From Fusobacterium ulcerans ATCC 49185 (GTDB taxonomy: Bacteria; Fusobacteriota; Fusobacteriia; Fusobacteriales; Fusobacteriaceae): a DNA stretch of 64,000 bases. The translations under genes and the position numbers were made by a program. The first letter of the stretch is position 1. Every line of letters starts with the position of its first letter. The notes under the pieces are model-generated. The model was not told the DNA's origin. It did not search any database and saw only the letters and a list, made by a program, of their open reading frames with translations. Positions 36,458 through 44,434 of the stretch are shown piece by piece. The stretch lies in NCBI RefSeq assembly GCF_900683735.1, contig NZ_LR215979.1, forward strand, positions 3,286,001 through 3,350,000, written 5' to 3'.

Positions 36458-36748
36458 ATGAGATTGGATAAATTTTTAAAAGTAAGCAGAATAATTAAAA
36501 GAAGACCTATTGCAAAAGTAGTAGTAGATGGTGGAAAAGCTAAATTAAATGGTAAAGTAGCAAAAGCTGGAACAGAGGTAAAAGTAGGACAGATTCTTGA
36601 ATTGGAATATTTCAATAAATATTTTAAATTTGAAATACTGGAAGTTCCTGCTGGAAATGTAGCTAAGGAAAAAACTTCTGAACTTATAAAAGTTCTAGAC
36701 AGCAGAGGTATAAAAATAGATCTGGATAGTGAGGAGGATATTTTCTAG
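36458..36748 (+). CDS. rqcP: RqcP, S4-type ribosome quality control protein
   Basis: This 96-residue S4-domain protein begins MRLDKFLKVSRIIKRRPIAKVVVDGGKAKLNG, very close to RqcP/YabO of Bacillus, which acts with RqcH in alanine tailing of stalled chains. It follows mazG as in Bacillus. ispE overlaps by one base (TAGTG). Confidence 0.9.
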   Translation: MRLDKFLKVSRIIKRRPIAKVVVDGGKAKLNGKVAKAGTEVKVGQILELEYFNKYFKFEILEVPAGNVAKEKTSELIKVLDSRGIKIDLDSEEDIF

Positions 36749-37608
36749 TGAAATTTTCTTTGAATTCCAACGGAAAGATAAATATAGGTTTAAATGTGAC
36801 AGGCAGGCGTGAAGACGGCTATCATCTTCTAGATATGGTAATGGTGCCTATCAGCTTAAGTGATACTATGACTGGAGAAATAGAAGATATAAGTGGAACA
36901 TTAACTATTAAAACTAACAAGAAGTCTATACCAACAGGAAAAGAAAATATCTTGTATAAGATATATGACAGATTTTATAATGAAAGTAATCTGGAAAGAA
37001 GAAAAGTATATGTGTATCTTAAAAAAAGAATACCACATCAGGCTGGGCTTGGGGGAGGAAGTTCCAATGGAGCATTCCTGCTTAAACTGCTGAATGATTT
37101 TCATGGAAAGTATTTCTCTATGGAAAAAATGATAGATATAGGAAAGAGTGTAGGAGCAGATATTCCATTCTTTCTGATAAATAAATCTGCCAGAGTTAGA
37201 GGTATAGGAGAAAGTATTGAAATAATAGAAAACAATCTGGACAGTGCGTTGATAGTTATAAAACCAGATTTTGGAGTTTCTACAGGAAAAGCATATAAAA
37301 ATATGTATATGCTCAATAATAAAAAAGATGCTGATATAGATAGAATAGTTCTGGGACTAAAGGAAAACAGCCTGTCTACAGTGGAAAATAATATAGAAAA
37401 TCATTTAGAACAGGGTCTTTTACTTGAAGATAAAAACATAATAGATTTCAGAAAAAGATTAGCAGCTTTAAGTAATATGAAATTCTTTATGTCAGGAAGT
37501 GGAAGTGCATATTATACTTTCGCTGACAAAAATGAGAAAGAAAATATATATAAAATATTAAAAGAGCATTTTAAAAACTGTGAAGTACATCTTTGCAGTT
37601 CTTTATAG
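36748..37608 (+). CDS. ispE: IspE, CDP-ME kinase
   Basis: The 286-residue GHMP kinase phosphorylates 4-diphosphocytidyl-2-C-methyl-erythritol in the MEP isoprenoid pathway. The N-terminus has KINIGLNVTGRREDGYHLLDMVM, the ATP loop is PHQAGLGGGSSNGAFLL (near 95), and the C-terminal GSGSAYYTF is present. It starts at GTG 36748 after GAGGAGGAT. An iteron-like site lies in the coding sequence (37304-37321). Confidence 0.93.
   Translation: MKFSLNSNGKINIGLNVTGRREDGYHLLDMVMVPISLSDTMTGEIEDISGTLTIKTNKKSIPTGKENILYKIYDRFYNESNLERRKVYVYLKKRIPHQAGLGGGSSNGAFLLKLLNDFHGKYFSMEKMIDIGKSVGADIPFFLINKSARVRGIGESIEIIENNLDSALIVIKPDFGVSTGKAYKNMYMLNNKKDADIDRIVLGLKENSLSTVENNIENHLEQGLLLEDKNIIDFRKRLAALSNMKFFMSGSGSAYYTFADKNEKENIYKILKEHFKNCEVHLCSSL
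37304..37321 (+). repeat. Dispersed iteron-like site inside ispE
   Basis: An exact TGTATAT-N4-AATAATA match (N4 = GCTC), coding for MYMLNNK. The same GCTC spacer recurs at 46786 and 58904. Confidence 0.65.
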
Positions 37609-37640
37609 ATGATACTAAAATAAGGGAAGGTGCATTAATT

Positions 37641-37925
37641 ATGAAAATCACAGACGTTAGACTAAGGGCAGTAAAAAATGAGAATGAATTGAAATTGAAG
37701 GCTTATGCTGATGTAACATTCGATGAATGTTTTGTTATCCATGGTCTAAAGATAATCGATGGTCAAAAGGGGATGTTTGTAGCTATGCCATCAAGAAAGA
37801 TGCCTGATGGTGAATACAAAGATATAGCTCATCCAATCACTCCTGAATTAAGAAAAGAAATAACTGATTCAGTTATAGCTAGATACAATGAAATGGATCT
37901 AGAAGAAGAAGTTGTAGAAGAATAA
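37641..37925 (+). CDS. spoVG: SpoVG-family RNA-binding regulator
   Basis: A 94-residue SpoVG homologue beginning MKITDVRLRAVKNENELKLKAYADVTFDECFVIHGLKIIDG, with the signature FVAMPSRKMPDGEYKDIAHPI. The family binds RNA and affects division and cell-surface genes. The start is ATG 37641, with GGGAAGGTG just upstream; a longer frame back to 37593 overlaps ispE and lacks a binding site. The ispE-spoVG order is conserved in Firmicutes. Confidence 0.92.
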   Translation: MKITDVRLRAVKNENELKLKAYADVTFDECFVIHGLKIIDGQKGMFVAMPSRKMPDGEYKDIAHPITPELRKEITDSVIARYNEMDLEEEVVEE

Positions 37926-37952
37926 TTAATTAAAAAATCTGGGGAAAAAAAT

Positions 37953-37988
37953 AACCTGAAGCCTTAAACGGTTTCAGGTTGTTTTTTT
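37953..37988 (+). terminator. Terminator after spoVG
   Basis: AACCTGAA and TTCAGGTT arms with T7 after it. The convergent speD ends at 37987, so it serves both directions. Confidence 0.85.
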
Positions 37989-38361
37989 ATCTTTTAAAAA
38001 TTTCTTTTAAAGAACCTCTGGCCATCTTTTTTAAATCAAATCTTTCTGCTTTTAATTTTATTTCTAAAATAGTGAAAGCTGCTAAAGGGTCTAGTATATC
38101 TCCACAGGTAAATAAATCAACAGCGGCATATTTGTATTCTGGCCATGTATGAATGGTTAAATGAGATTCCTCAATAACAATTACCCCACTGACACCCCAA
38201 GGATTAAAAGTATGAAATACACTTTTTACTATTGTAGCTCTGGCTGCTTCAGCTGCTTCTATCATATATTTTTCAATTAATAATGTATTTTTTAATATTT
38301 CAACATCACAGTCATAATATTCAACTAAAAGATGTTTTCCTAATTGTTTTAATTTAAACAT
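37987..38361 (-). CDS. speD: S-adenosylmethionine decarboxylase
   Basis: This 124-residue class 1b AdoMetDC makes decarboxylated SAM, the aminopropyl donor of polyamine synthesis. The autocleavage site is visible as VIEESHLTIHTWPE (Glu-Ser, giving the pyruvoyl group); the cysteine is in DLFTCGDILDP. It is short, as normal for the SpeH type. The ribosome binding site is AAGGAG before ATG 38361. bpsA ends 16 bases upstream, so the two form an operon. Confidence 0.95.
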   Translation of the reverse strand: MFKLKQLGKHLLVEYYDCDVEILKNTLLIEKYMIEAAEAARATIVKSVFHTFNPWGVSGVIVIEESHLTIHTWPEYKYAAVDLFTCGDILDPLAAFTILEIKLKAERFDLKKMARGSLKEIFKR

Positions 38362-38376
38362 AAATTCTCCTTAACT

Positions 38377-39549
38377 TTAAGTAGTTATATTTTTTCTTTG
38401 AACTAAATCAAATATCTTATTGTTACATTTGTAACATCCAGTATTTTTTAGACTTTCAATATTTTTTATTTTTTCATAATTACCTATCTTTGTTATTTTT
38501 CCGCATTCTCTGCATTTATAAAAACGTACTGTTTTCATAAATTCTCCAGTATACAGAAAACCATTATGAGCATTTTTTATTAATGGATTTGTTATATCAG
38601 TAGTTTTAAGTACTATCATCTGCCCTATATTTCCAATGATCCCAGCTCCTTCATAAGTATTGAATTTAGGAGTTATAGTTGAAATAACAAGCTTCATAGT
38701 TAGAAAACTTTTCTGTATATTTAATTGATAAGCTGGTGGTTTATGAGCAAAAGAAAAATAGATATTGAGATTGCTATGATTCTTTAAAGCTTCTATTCCT
38801 CTTGAAAGGAAGAGGTTCATTCCTTCTAATGTATAAGGTGGATCTGTAAAAAAACAGTCAAATCTATTTTTAAATTTATTAGATAGAGGAGCTTTTAAAT
38901 CTACATATTCACATTTAATTGGGAGAGACTCCTTCACAGCTATATCATTTATATATTCAATAATCCTTTTATCAATGTCTATTACAGTAATTTTAGTATC
39001 TTGATAAAAAGTATGAGGAAAAAGTTTTTTTAACAAAAAACCTAGAGCAACACTAACTAAATCATCATCACCTAGGCATAAAATATTTTTTCCAATTAGG
39101 TCATAATTTTTAAGACACAGCATAGCTCTTTTTAAAGAAGTATCTACACTTGATTTTGATTGATCTAAAGTCACATCTACTTGGGGGCGACCTTGAAAAA
39201 TCTTATGTATTTCTTCCTTTATTTCGTTAATTACTTTATGTTCTTTTTGAGTATCTGTAAGTAATTTAAGATAAAGTTCTTTATTTATATTTTTAAATCC
39301 TAATTTATTTTCTACAAAGGATATTCCATTAGGAGTCAGCCTTGTTCCCCTGTCTTGAATAACCAGTTTTTCTTTAATAAATTCTTTTTTTACAGCAGCT
39401 GTAACAGGGAGGGGCAGAAAATTTATTTTTGCCAGTTCTTTAGTTGATATGCCTTCCTGTAGGTATATTGTTATCAATATATTTTCTATAGTTTTATTTC
39501 CTTCTTCTAGGTTTACTTTTTTTTTAATTTTTTCTATATAATTAAGCAT
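38377..39549 (-). CDS. bpsA: BpsA-type aminopropyltransferase
   Basis: This 390-residue protein resembles BpsA (branched-chain polyamine synthase, DUF43) of thermophilic archaea, which transfers aminopropyl groups from decarboxylated SAM onto spermidine to give N4-bis(aminopropyl)spermidine. The N-terminal winged helix (about 20-80) and a methyltransferase-like fold with GDDDLVSVA (about 160-168) and CFFTDPPYT (about 232-240) are present. A C-terminal zinc-finger-like region has CRECG and CYKCN (about 346-375). The partner speD is next to it. It may make spermidine, spermine or branched polyamines; only assay would tell. It has a long leader. Confidence 0.8.
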   Translation of the reverse strand: MLNYIEKIKKKVNLEEGNKTIENILITIYLQEGISTKELAKINFLPLPVTAAVKKEFIKEKLVIQDRGTRLTPNGISFVENKLGFKNINKELYLKLLTDTQKEHKVINEIKEEIHKIFQGRPQVDVTLDQSKSSVDTSLKRAMLCLKNYDLIGKNILCLGDDDLVSVALGFLLKKLFPHTFYQDTKITVIDIDKRIIEYINDIAVKESLPIKCEYVDLKAPLSNKFKNRFDCFFTDPPYTLEGMNLFLSRGIEALKNHSNLNIYFSFAHKPPAYQLNIQKSFLTMKLVISTITPKFNTYEGAGIIGNIGQMIVLKTTDITNPLIKNAHNGFLYTGEFMKTVRFYKCRECGKITKIGNYEKIKNIESLKNTGCYKCNNKIFDLVQRKNITT

Positions 39550-39602
39550 TGACTATTATCCTCCATTTTTAATTAAAATAAAAAAGAAAGATGGATAAAA
39601 AT

Positions 39603-39642
39603 AAAAAAGGCTATAATAACATTAAAGTCACTATAACCTTTT
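39603..39642 (-). terminator. Attenuator-like hairpin before bpsA
   Basis: AAAAGGCTATAAT and ACTATAACCTTTT arms; on the minus strand the stem is followed by a T-rich run, 60 bases upstream of the bpsA start. Confidence 0.55.
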
Positions 39643-39808
39643 ATCACTTAAATTAAATAACAAATATAATGGATATTAAGCCTTTATAAATTAATTTTAA
39701 AATATAATAAAAATTTTAAAATAATTATAGACTTAATATATGATTAATTTATAATAAAGTTTGGGTTAATGATATCCATGCTTCTTATCCATTTTTAAAA
39801 AGACATCA

Positions 39809-39837
39809 CAAAAAAACCTACCGAATAATAAGGTTTG
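39809..39837 (-). terminator. Second leader terminator before bpsA
   Basis: On the minus strand AAACCT and AGGTTT (6 bp) enclose 11 bases and are followed by T6-7. Confidence 0.5.
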
Positions 39838-39847
39838 TAAGCTTTTT

Positions 39848-39871
39848 AAAAAACAACTTTTTATTTAGTTG
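39848..39871 (-). terminator. First leader terminator before bpsA
   Basis: On the minus strand CAACT and AGTTG followed by T6, starting 3 bases after the uORF stop. Confidence 0.5.
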
Positions 39872-39873
39872 GT

Positions 39874-39897
39874 TTAGTCAGAAACATTTAAGGACAT
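39874..39897 (-). CDS. 7-codon upstream ORF in the bpsA leader
   Basis: ATG at 39897 encodes MSLNVSD and then TAA. It has one of the best ribosome binding sites in the window (GGGGAGGA), 35 bases after the predicted start of transcription. It is followed by stacked terminators. The pattern suggests a regulatory uORF. The rest of the 39550-40044 gap carries only the leader hairpins and the terminator of the next gene. Confidence 0.4.
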   Translation of the reverse strand: MSLNVSD

Positions 39898-39938
39898 CAA
39901 ATCCTCCCCTTTTTTTAATTTATATTACAATATTATTT

Positions 39939-39967
39939 ATAATAACATATTAAGATATTTATTTCAA
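39939..39967 (-). promoter_or_regulatory. Promoter of the bpsA leader
   Basis: On the minus strand TTGAAA (39962-39967), a 17-base spacer and TATTAT (39939-39944). The transcript should start near 39932. Confidence 0.65.
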
Positions 39968-39997
39968 GATGAACTCTTAATGGCATTATTTTATTAT

Positions 39998-40037
39998 ATA
40001 AAAACAGCTGAAATCATTTTAAGACTTCAACTGTTTT
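39998..40037 (-). terminator. Terminator of the DUF4132 gene
   Basis: AAAACAG(C)TGAA and TTCA(A)CTGTTTT arms with T run on the minus strand, just before the bpsA leader promoter. It separates the two units. Confidence 0.75.
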
Positions 40038-40044
40038 ATTAATT

Positions 40045-43000
40045 TTATTCTGTTATCTTATCAAGCAATCCTATAACACTGCTTACAAATCTCAGAGAAA
40101 GAGAAGATACATCTAATATCATATTGTCTTTTATATCATCAAGTGGTTCTCCAGCTTCTGGCAGACGGCAGAAAGTAACTTCTTTTATACTTATTTGTTC
40201 CTCGAAATCCTGCCCCATATACATATCATCAACATTGATATGAACATAGATGTTAAGGAATTTATCAACAATGTGGTAGCAGAAGAAAGAACCAGCATCT
40301 AGAACTTCTCCACGAATAAATTCATATTTTTTAGCAGATGAATTCATTTTACCAGCAGTGATATATTTATCAGAGTAACGTATTATTTTTTTTCCAGCCA
40401 TATCATTTTCAGCAAGCTCAATAACAGGGAGATCTAATTGCTCTATTGGTTGAACTATCTCATAATCGTCCAGCTGAGTTTTCCAAGAAGAAGTAAGTTC
40501 CTCTCCTAATTCTGCAGGATGTATAAGAGTAATTTGAGCATTTTCAGGAAGAGTGAATTCTTCCTCATCAACTGTATTGAAAGTGCCATCCTCCATATAT
40601 CTGAATGACTGTGTCAGTTTATTATCTTCATATACTCCCCAAATAAGTCCAATGGCGAATTGGTGCATTATAGGATTTTCTACAAATAGAGTATTCCAAC
40701 TTTCACTATTCCAATAACGTCCATTCATAAGAACTTTTTTCAGTCTGTTAGATTGAGTCTGTACTACTGCTTTTATCTGTTTTTTAAGTTCAGAAAGCTC
40801 TTTTTTAGCAGTTTCAGCTTTTACAGGGTCATCTTCACCAGTTGGTTTAGGAAGAGATTTAACAAATTTTGCCTTTCCATTATCATAGATTGAAAGTACA
40901 AAATCAGGTGTTAAGCTAAGTGTAAATGTATGAGCTCCAAAATCAAGAACCTTTTTACCAGCTCTATCAAATCCAAGAGAAGGAATAATGCGGTCTGAAA
41001 GCACATCTTCTGGAAGATCAAGTATTTTAGCAGCAGCAGAGAAGGCCAGCTTAGCAGCCTTTTTTACCTGATTGTTAGGAAATTTTCCAGATATACTGTC
41101 CACCATCATAAGAGCTACACTTCCTCCATTTAATGCTGCAACAGATACAGCAAATGCAGCTAAAGCCCCACGAGAAGCCTCTGCCCATTTTAGAAGCTGT
41201 TTGTTTAAATTAAGTATCTGTGTATCAGAAGCAAAAACACAATAAGGAAGTAAAATCATTTTAAGTTTTGTATCAGCTCCATTGTCCAGCCATATATTGT
41301 ATATTCCTTCCAGAGTTTTTTGAATGTCCTGCATATTTAGTATCTCCGCAACTTTATCAGCTGCTTTTACACGATATGGTGCAGCTAAAGACATATATTC
41401 TACAAGGATAAATTCCATAATTACAGCAGGAGCTGTACCACTCATATCAGCAAAACGTACTCCAGAGAGTATATCTTTTGGGAGCCATGAAATAACTTTA
41501 GCATTGGCTGTATCAAAGTTTTCTGTACAAAATTTTATTGCTGATTCATTAGTAAAAGAGAAACCATCATGGAAAAGGTGTTCGTTATTCCAGAATTTCA
41601 TAATACGATTTATTATTTGAAGAGTTTCACCTTTTGCCTTATTTTTGGCAGATTCAAGAAGTTTTTCAGTTTCTTCTTTATGTCTTGTAATTATATCCTC
41701 AGCTTTTTTCTTAATAACTTTAGATTTATGATTAATCATTTCTACAAGAAGAGAGTAGTCTGAAACATCACTTTTATCAAATAACAATTCCATAAGCCTT
41801 GTCTGATAAGCAGTTTCATCACTTGAGCATTTTTCAAGTTTTCTCCACTCATCAAGGAGTTCTAAGGCTTCATCTTCATGTCCTCTTGTGATTTCTACAG
41901 CATCAGCCATATTAAGATTTTCTCCATTCCAGTTTCCATCTCCAGCTATACAGTAGATGGCAAGTATCCTTTTAAATGGAAATTTATATTTCATTAAAAC
42001 TTCAGCACTGTTTATTGGGGATTTATCAAGCCATTTGTATCTTCCATCAACGAAATAGTTATATAGCATTATTTCACTTGAATGATAAGTGTCTTTTCCT
42101 GCAACTGCCATATAGATATCCCAGAATTTTCTGGCAATAGAACTGTGAGTATACATTGATGCAACTGCAGTATAAAAATGTTCAATCATTGGAATATTAT
42201 CTTTCATATGTTTTTTTATTACTTCTTCCTTAGAAATATTTCCTTTTAAATATTCTAAAATATTAGTGTTTTTATTTTTAAATCCAGCTTCTATATATCT
42301 CATAATATCAGCATTTATTTTTTCTTCCTTTAATTCCTCTTCTTCACCATTGTTTTTTACCATAACAGCAAGGAGGAAAAGAGATTTGATAGAGTTAATC
42401 TTGTTAGATAATCTATAGTAAACTTTCATAAACTCTTCTCTATTTTCTTTATATGCTTCTGTAAAATATTGAGCAATTTTTTTGGTATCACTTTTATACT
42501 CATTCATTACTTCAAGAATAAGAAGTAAAAGAGGATAAGATTCAGGAATATTTTTATCATCACAGAATTTTTTTAATTTTTTAAAATCTCTGTGAAAACC
42601 AAATTTATATATATTTACTCTAGCTCCTTCATTTTCTTTTATCAATTTGACAAGAAGAGTTTCAGCTTCTTTTGAAATAGGATAAATTTTAGATAAAATC
42701 ATACATGTAGAGATATCAGCAAATTTTTCTGCATAATCCATTATTGGCTTCAGATATCTTTCATATTTTACTGGATCTTTCTTATAAAGAAGAGAAGCAG
42801 TAATTAGAAGAGTGAAAAACATATGATTTTCATTTTTCTTTTCTATAAGAGTATCTATATTATTCTTAAAAAGATTATCAGCAAATTTTGCAAAATTTTC
42901 ATCAGTAAAGTATTTCCATAATTTTTCAAGAGAAGGTTCTATGGAATCAACAGAAAGATTTTTTTTAAATCTAATGATAGACTCTTCAATAATTTCAGGA

Positions 43001-43317
43001 AGAGAGTAACCGATTTTTACTGCAATATCTATATCATTAAACATATAGTAGTAATCACTTATAACTCCTTCTCTTCTCCATTGTGAAATAACAAAAAGTA
43101 TCCTTTTAGCAATAGATTCATTTTCTCCCCCTAGCTCTTTAAGCAATACCATAGGGTATACAGCAGACCAAGATGTTTTTTTCTTTTCAATAGTACTGTT
43201 GCTGCCATTTATATATTCCTCAGCTTCTTTTATATATTCTACAGGAAGTGGTTTCCTAGAATATGTATTTCCTTTTTTTGCAAGTTCCCAGATTTCCCAT
43301 AATTCATTTTTAGTCAT
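40045..43317 (-). CDS. DUF4132 (MolR-like) large protein
   Basis: 1090 residues, one of the largest proteins here. The C-terminal 200 residues match DUF4132: FAIGLIWGVYEDNKLTQSFRYMEDGTFNTVDEEEF, ITLIHPAELGEE and WKTQLDDYEIVQPIEQLD. The middle is helical and HEAT-like, with repeated Lys/Glu helices. MolR of E. coli carries this domain, but its role is unclear. There is no WGR domain in front of it, unlike many relatives. It has no operon partner; its start ATG 43317 is preceded by AAAGGAA. Confidence 0.75.
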   Translation of the reverse strand: MTKNELWEIWELAKKGNTYSRKPLPVEYIKEAEEYINGSNSTIEKKKTSWSAVYPMVLLKELGGENESIAKRILFVISQWRREGVISDYYYMFNDIDIAVKIGYSLPEIIEESIIRFKKNLSVDSIEPSLEKLWKYFTDENFAKFADNLFKNNIDTLIEKKNENHMFFTLLITASLLYKKDPVKYERYLKPIMDYAEKFADISTCMILSKIYPISKEAETLLVKLIKENEGARVNIYKFGFHRDFKKLKKFCDDKNIPESYPLLLLILEVMNEYKSDTKKIAQYFTEAYKENREEFMKVYYRLSNKINSIKSLFLLAVMVKNNGEEEELKEEKINADIMRYIEAGFKNKNTNILEYLKGNISKEEVIKKHMKDNIPMIEHFYTAVASMYTHSSIARKFWDIYMAVAGKDTYHSSEIMLYNYFVDGRYKWLDKSPINSAEVLMKYKFPFKRILAIYCIAGDGNWNGENLNMADAVEITRGHEDEALELLDEWRKLEKCSSDETAYQTRLMELLFDKSDVSDYSLLVEMINHKSKVIKKKAEDIITRHKEETEKLLESAKNKAKGETLQIINRIMKFWNNEHLFHDGFSFTNESAIKFCTENFDTANAKVISWLPKDILSGVRFADMSGTAPAVIMEFILVEYMSLAAPYRVKAADKVAEILNMQDIQKTLEGIYNIWLDNGADTKLKMILLPYCVFASDTQILNLNKQLLKWAEASRGALAAFAVSVAALNGGSVALMMVDSISGKFPNNQVKKAAKLAFSAAAKILDLPEDVLSDRIIPSLGFDRAGKKVLDFGAHTFTLSLTPDFVLSIYDNGKAKFVKSLPKPTGEDDPVKAETAKKELSELKKQIKAVVQTQSNRLKKVLMNGRYWNSESWNTLFVENPIMHQFAIGLIWGVYEDNKLTQSFRYMEDGTFNTVDEEEFTLPENAQITLIHPAELGEELTSSWKTQLDDYEIVQPIEQLDLPVIELAENDMAGKKIIRYSDKYITAGKMNSSAKKYEFIRGEVLDAGSFFCYHIVDKFLNIYVHINVDDMYMGQDFEEQISIKEVTFCRLPEAGEPLDDIKDNMILDVSSLSLRFVSSVIGLLDKITE

Positions 43318-43471
43318 AATTTTTCCTTTCTGAAATTTTATTTATAGATTACTCAAAATATATCATTTTTACAGTTGAAAAACAAGAAAGTGAAGTTGAA
43401 ATTTTGTAAATTCACAGTTGCAATTAAAGTAAAATATCTTAAAATAGTATTTTTACAACAAATATTATTTT

Positions 43472-43504
43472 AATAAAAAACTGCAGGTATATGTATACCT
43501 ACAG
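43472..43504 (-). terminator. Terminator of the 102-residue hypothetical gene
   Basis: CTG(C)AGGTATA and TATACCT(A)CAG arms with a T run on the minus strand. Confidence 0.7.
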
Positions 43505-43519
43505 CTTTTCTATCACTTT

Positions 43520-43828
43520 TTATTCAGCATTGTTTTTAATATAAAATTCATAAGCAGCCAGAAGGCTTTTTTGCTTATCAATAGTTTCCAGAGAGGAATT
43601 TTTTGATTTGATTTTTTTCTCAAGAAATGTCTGCCATTCTTCATAGTTTTCAAATTTTGAATCATCTGGGATAGGAGTTCCTGCTTCAATCTGTTCGGCT
43701 AAATGTTCCAATGCAGCTTGTGAATTTTGAAGTTCTTTTTCTATAGATTCCTGTCTTTTAATAGAATTAGTAACTTTTGCCTTTTCTTTTTCTACCACTG
43801 TTTTAATTATTGAGTTTTCTTTTGTCAT
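43520..43828 (-). CDS. Coiled-coil hypothetical protein
   Basis: 102 residues, mostly alpha-helical and charged, with a long coiled-coil-like N-terminal half (about 1-45) and a second near 70-95. A proline-containing break (GTPIPDD) separates them. No family is recognised. A good binding site (GGAGGT) is present and its own terminator follows, so it is a real single-gene unit. Confidence 0.6.
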   Translation of the reverse strand: MTKENSIIKTVVEKEKAKVTNSIKRQESIEKELQNSQAALEHLAEQIEAGTPIPDDSKFENYEEWQTFLEKKIKSKNSSLETIDKQKSLLAAYEFYIKNNAE

Positions 43829-43977
43829 TAATTGACCTCCTGATATTTTAGTTTTCTAAGAGCTCTTTAGATACATATATCATATCTTTTTTTTAGAAAA
43901 TAAAACAGAAGCACCAAGTAAAGTGGAGTGAAACTAGGTTAAAGGTAAACTTTTTTTATAATTTTTTAAAAATTTTA

Positions 43978-44006
43978 TTGACAAACAGAGATAAATTTGA
44001 TACTAT
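43978..44006 (+). promoter_or_regulatory. Promoter of tRNA-Gln
   Basis: TTGACA at 43978-43983, 17 bases, and TACTAT at 44001-44006, about 12 bases before the tRNA. Confidence 0.7.
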
Positions 44007-44017
44007 TATACTGTTGT

Positions 44018-44092
44018 TGGGCTGTCGCCAAGCGGTAAGGCAACGGACTTTGACTCCGTCATGCGCTGGTTCGAATCCAGCCAGCCCAGCCA
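44018..44092 (+). tRNA. tRNA-Gln (anticodon TTG)
   Basis: The acceptor arms TGGGCTG (44018-44024) and CAGCCCA (44082-44088) pair fully, followed by the discriminator G and an encoded CCA. The anticodon arm is ACGGA-CTTTGAC-TCCGT with TTG at the anticodon; the T arm is GCTGG-TTCGAAT-CCAGC. The length is 75 bases with CCA. Confidence 0.96.
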
Positions 44093-44108
44093 CCAATTAG
44101 AAATCAAG

Positions 44109-44133
44109 CTGTCTTAGATAAGACAGTTTTTTT
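44109..44133 (+). terminator. Terminator after tRNA-Gln
   Basis: CTGTCTTA-GA-TAAGACAG, a perfect 8-bp stem, followed by T7. Confidence 0.85.
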
Positions 44134-44292
44134 ATTTTTTGACAAAAAATTTTTTCTGTAGTAGAATATTCTCAGTGATATGAGAAAATATTCTATTTGA
44201 GGTGAGGTAATCCAACATACTTGATATTATACAATCAGTAATATGAGAATGTCGTGGAAATGAAAGGTAAATCATAATTGAACAAAATTTTT

Positions 44293-44315
44293 AAGCTGTT
44301 GATACCAGCTTTTTT
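44293..44315 (+). terminator. Leader hairpin 1 before methyltransferase
   Basis: AAGCTG and CAGCTT arms followed by T5-6. It lies 120 bases before the methyltransferase start and downstream of another paired region (TATTCTCA...TGAGAAAATA, about 44167-44193). Confidence 0.6.
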
Positions 44316-44367
44316 GTGTTCATATGATTTCAGCCATTTTATTTCACACTGGGCATAATGATTTTCC

Positions 44368-44396
44368 AGCTGTGGGTAAAACCACAGCTTTTTTTA
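44368..44396 (+). terminator. Leader hairpin 2 before methyltransferase
   Basis: AGCTGTGG and CCACAGCT arms, a perfect 8-bp stem, followed by T7. This is a strong terminator only 39 bases before the start codon, so attenuation is possible. The 44134-44434 gap holds nothing else I recognise. Confidence 0.7.
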
Positions 44397-44434
44397 TTCT
44401 CATATCACTAAATAAATTAAAAGGGAGATATATT

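Noticed and set aside
44324-44434. Extended N-terminus of the methyltransferase starting at 44324
   Set aside because: The extension runs through a terminator hairpin, and a good binding site precedes ATG 44435.
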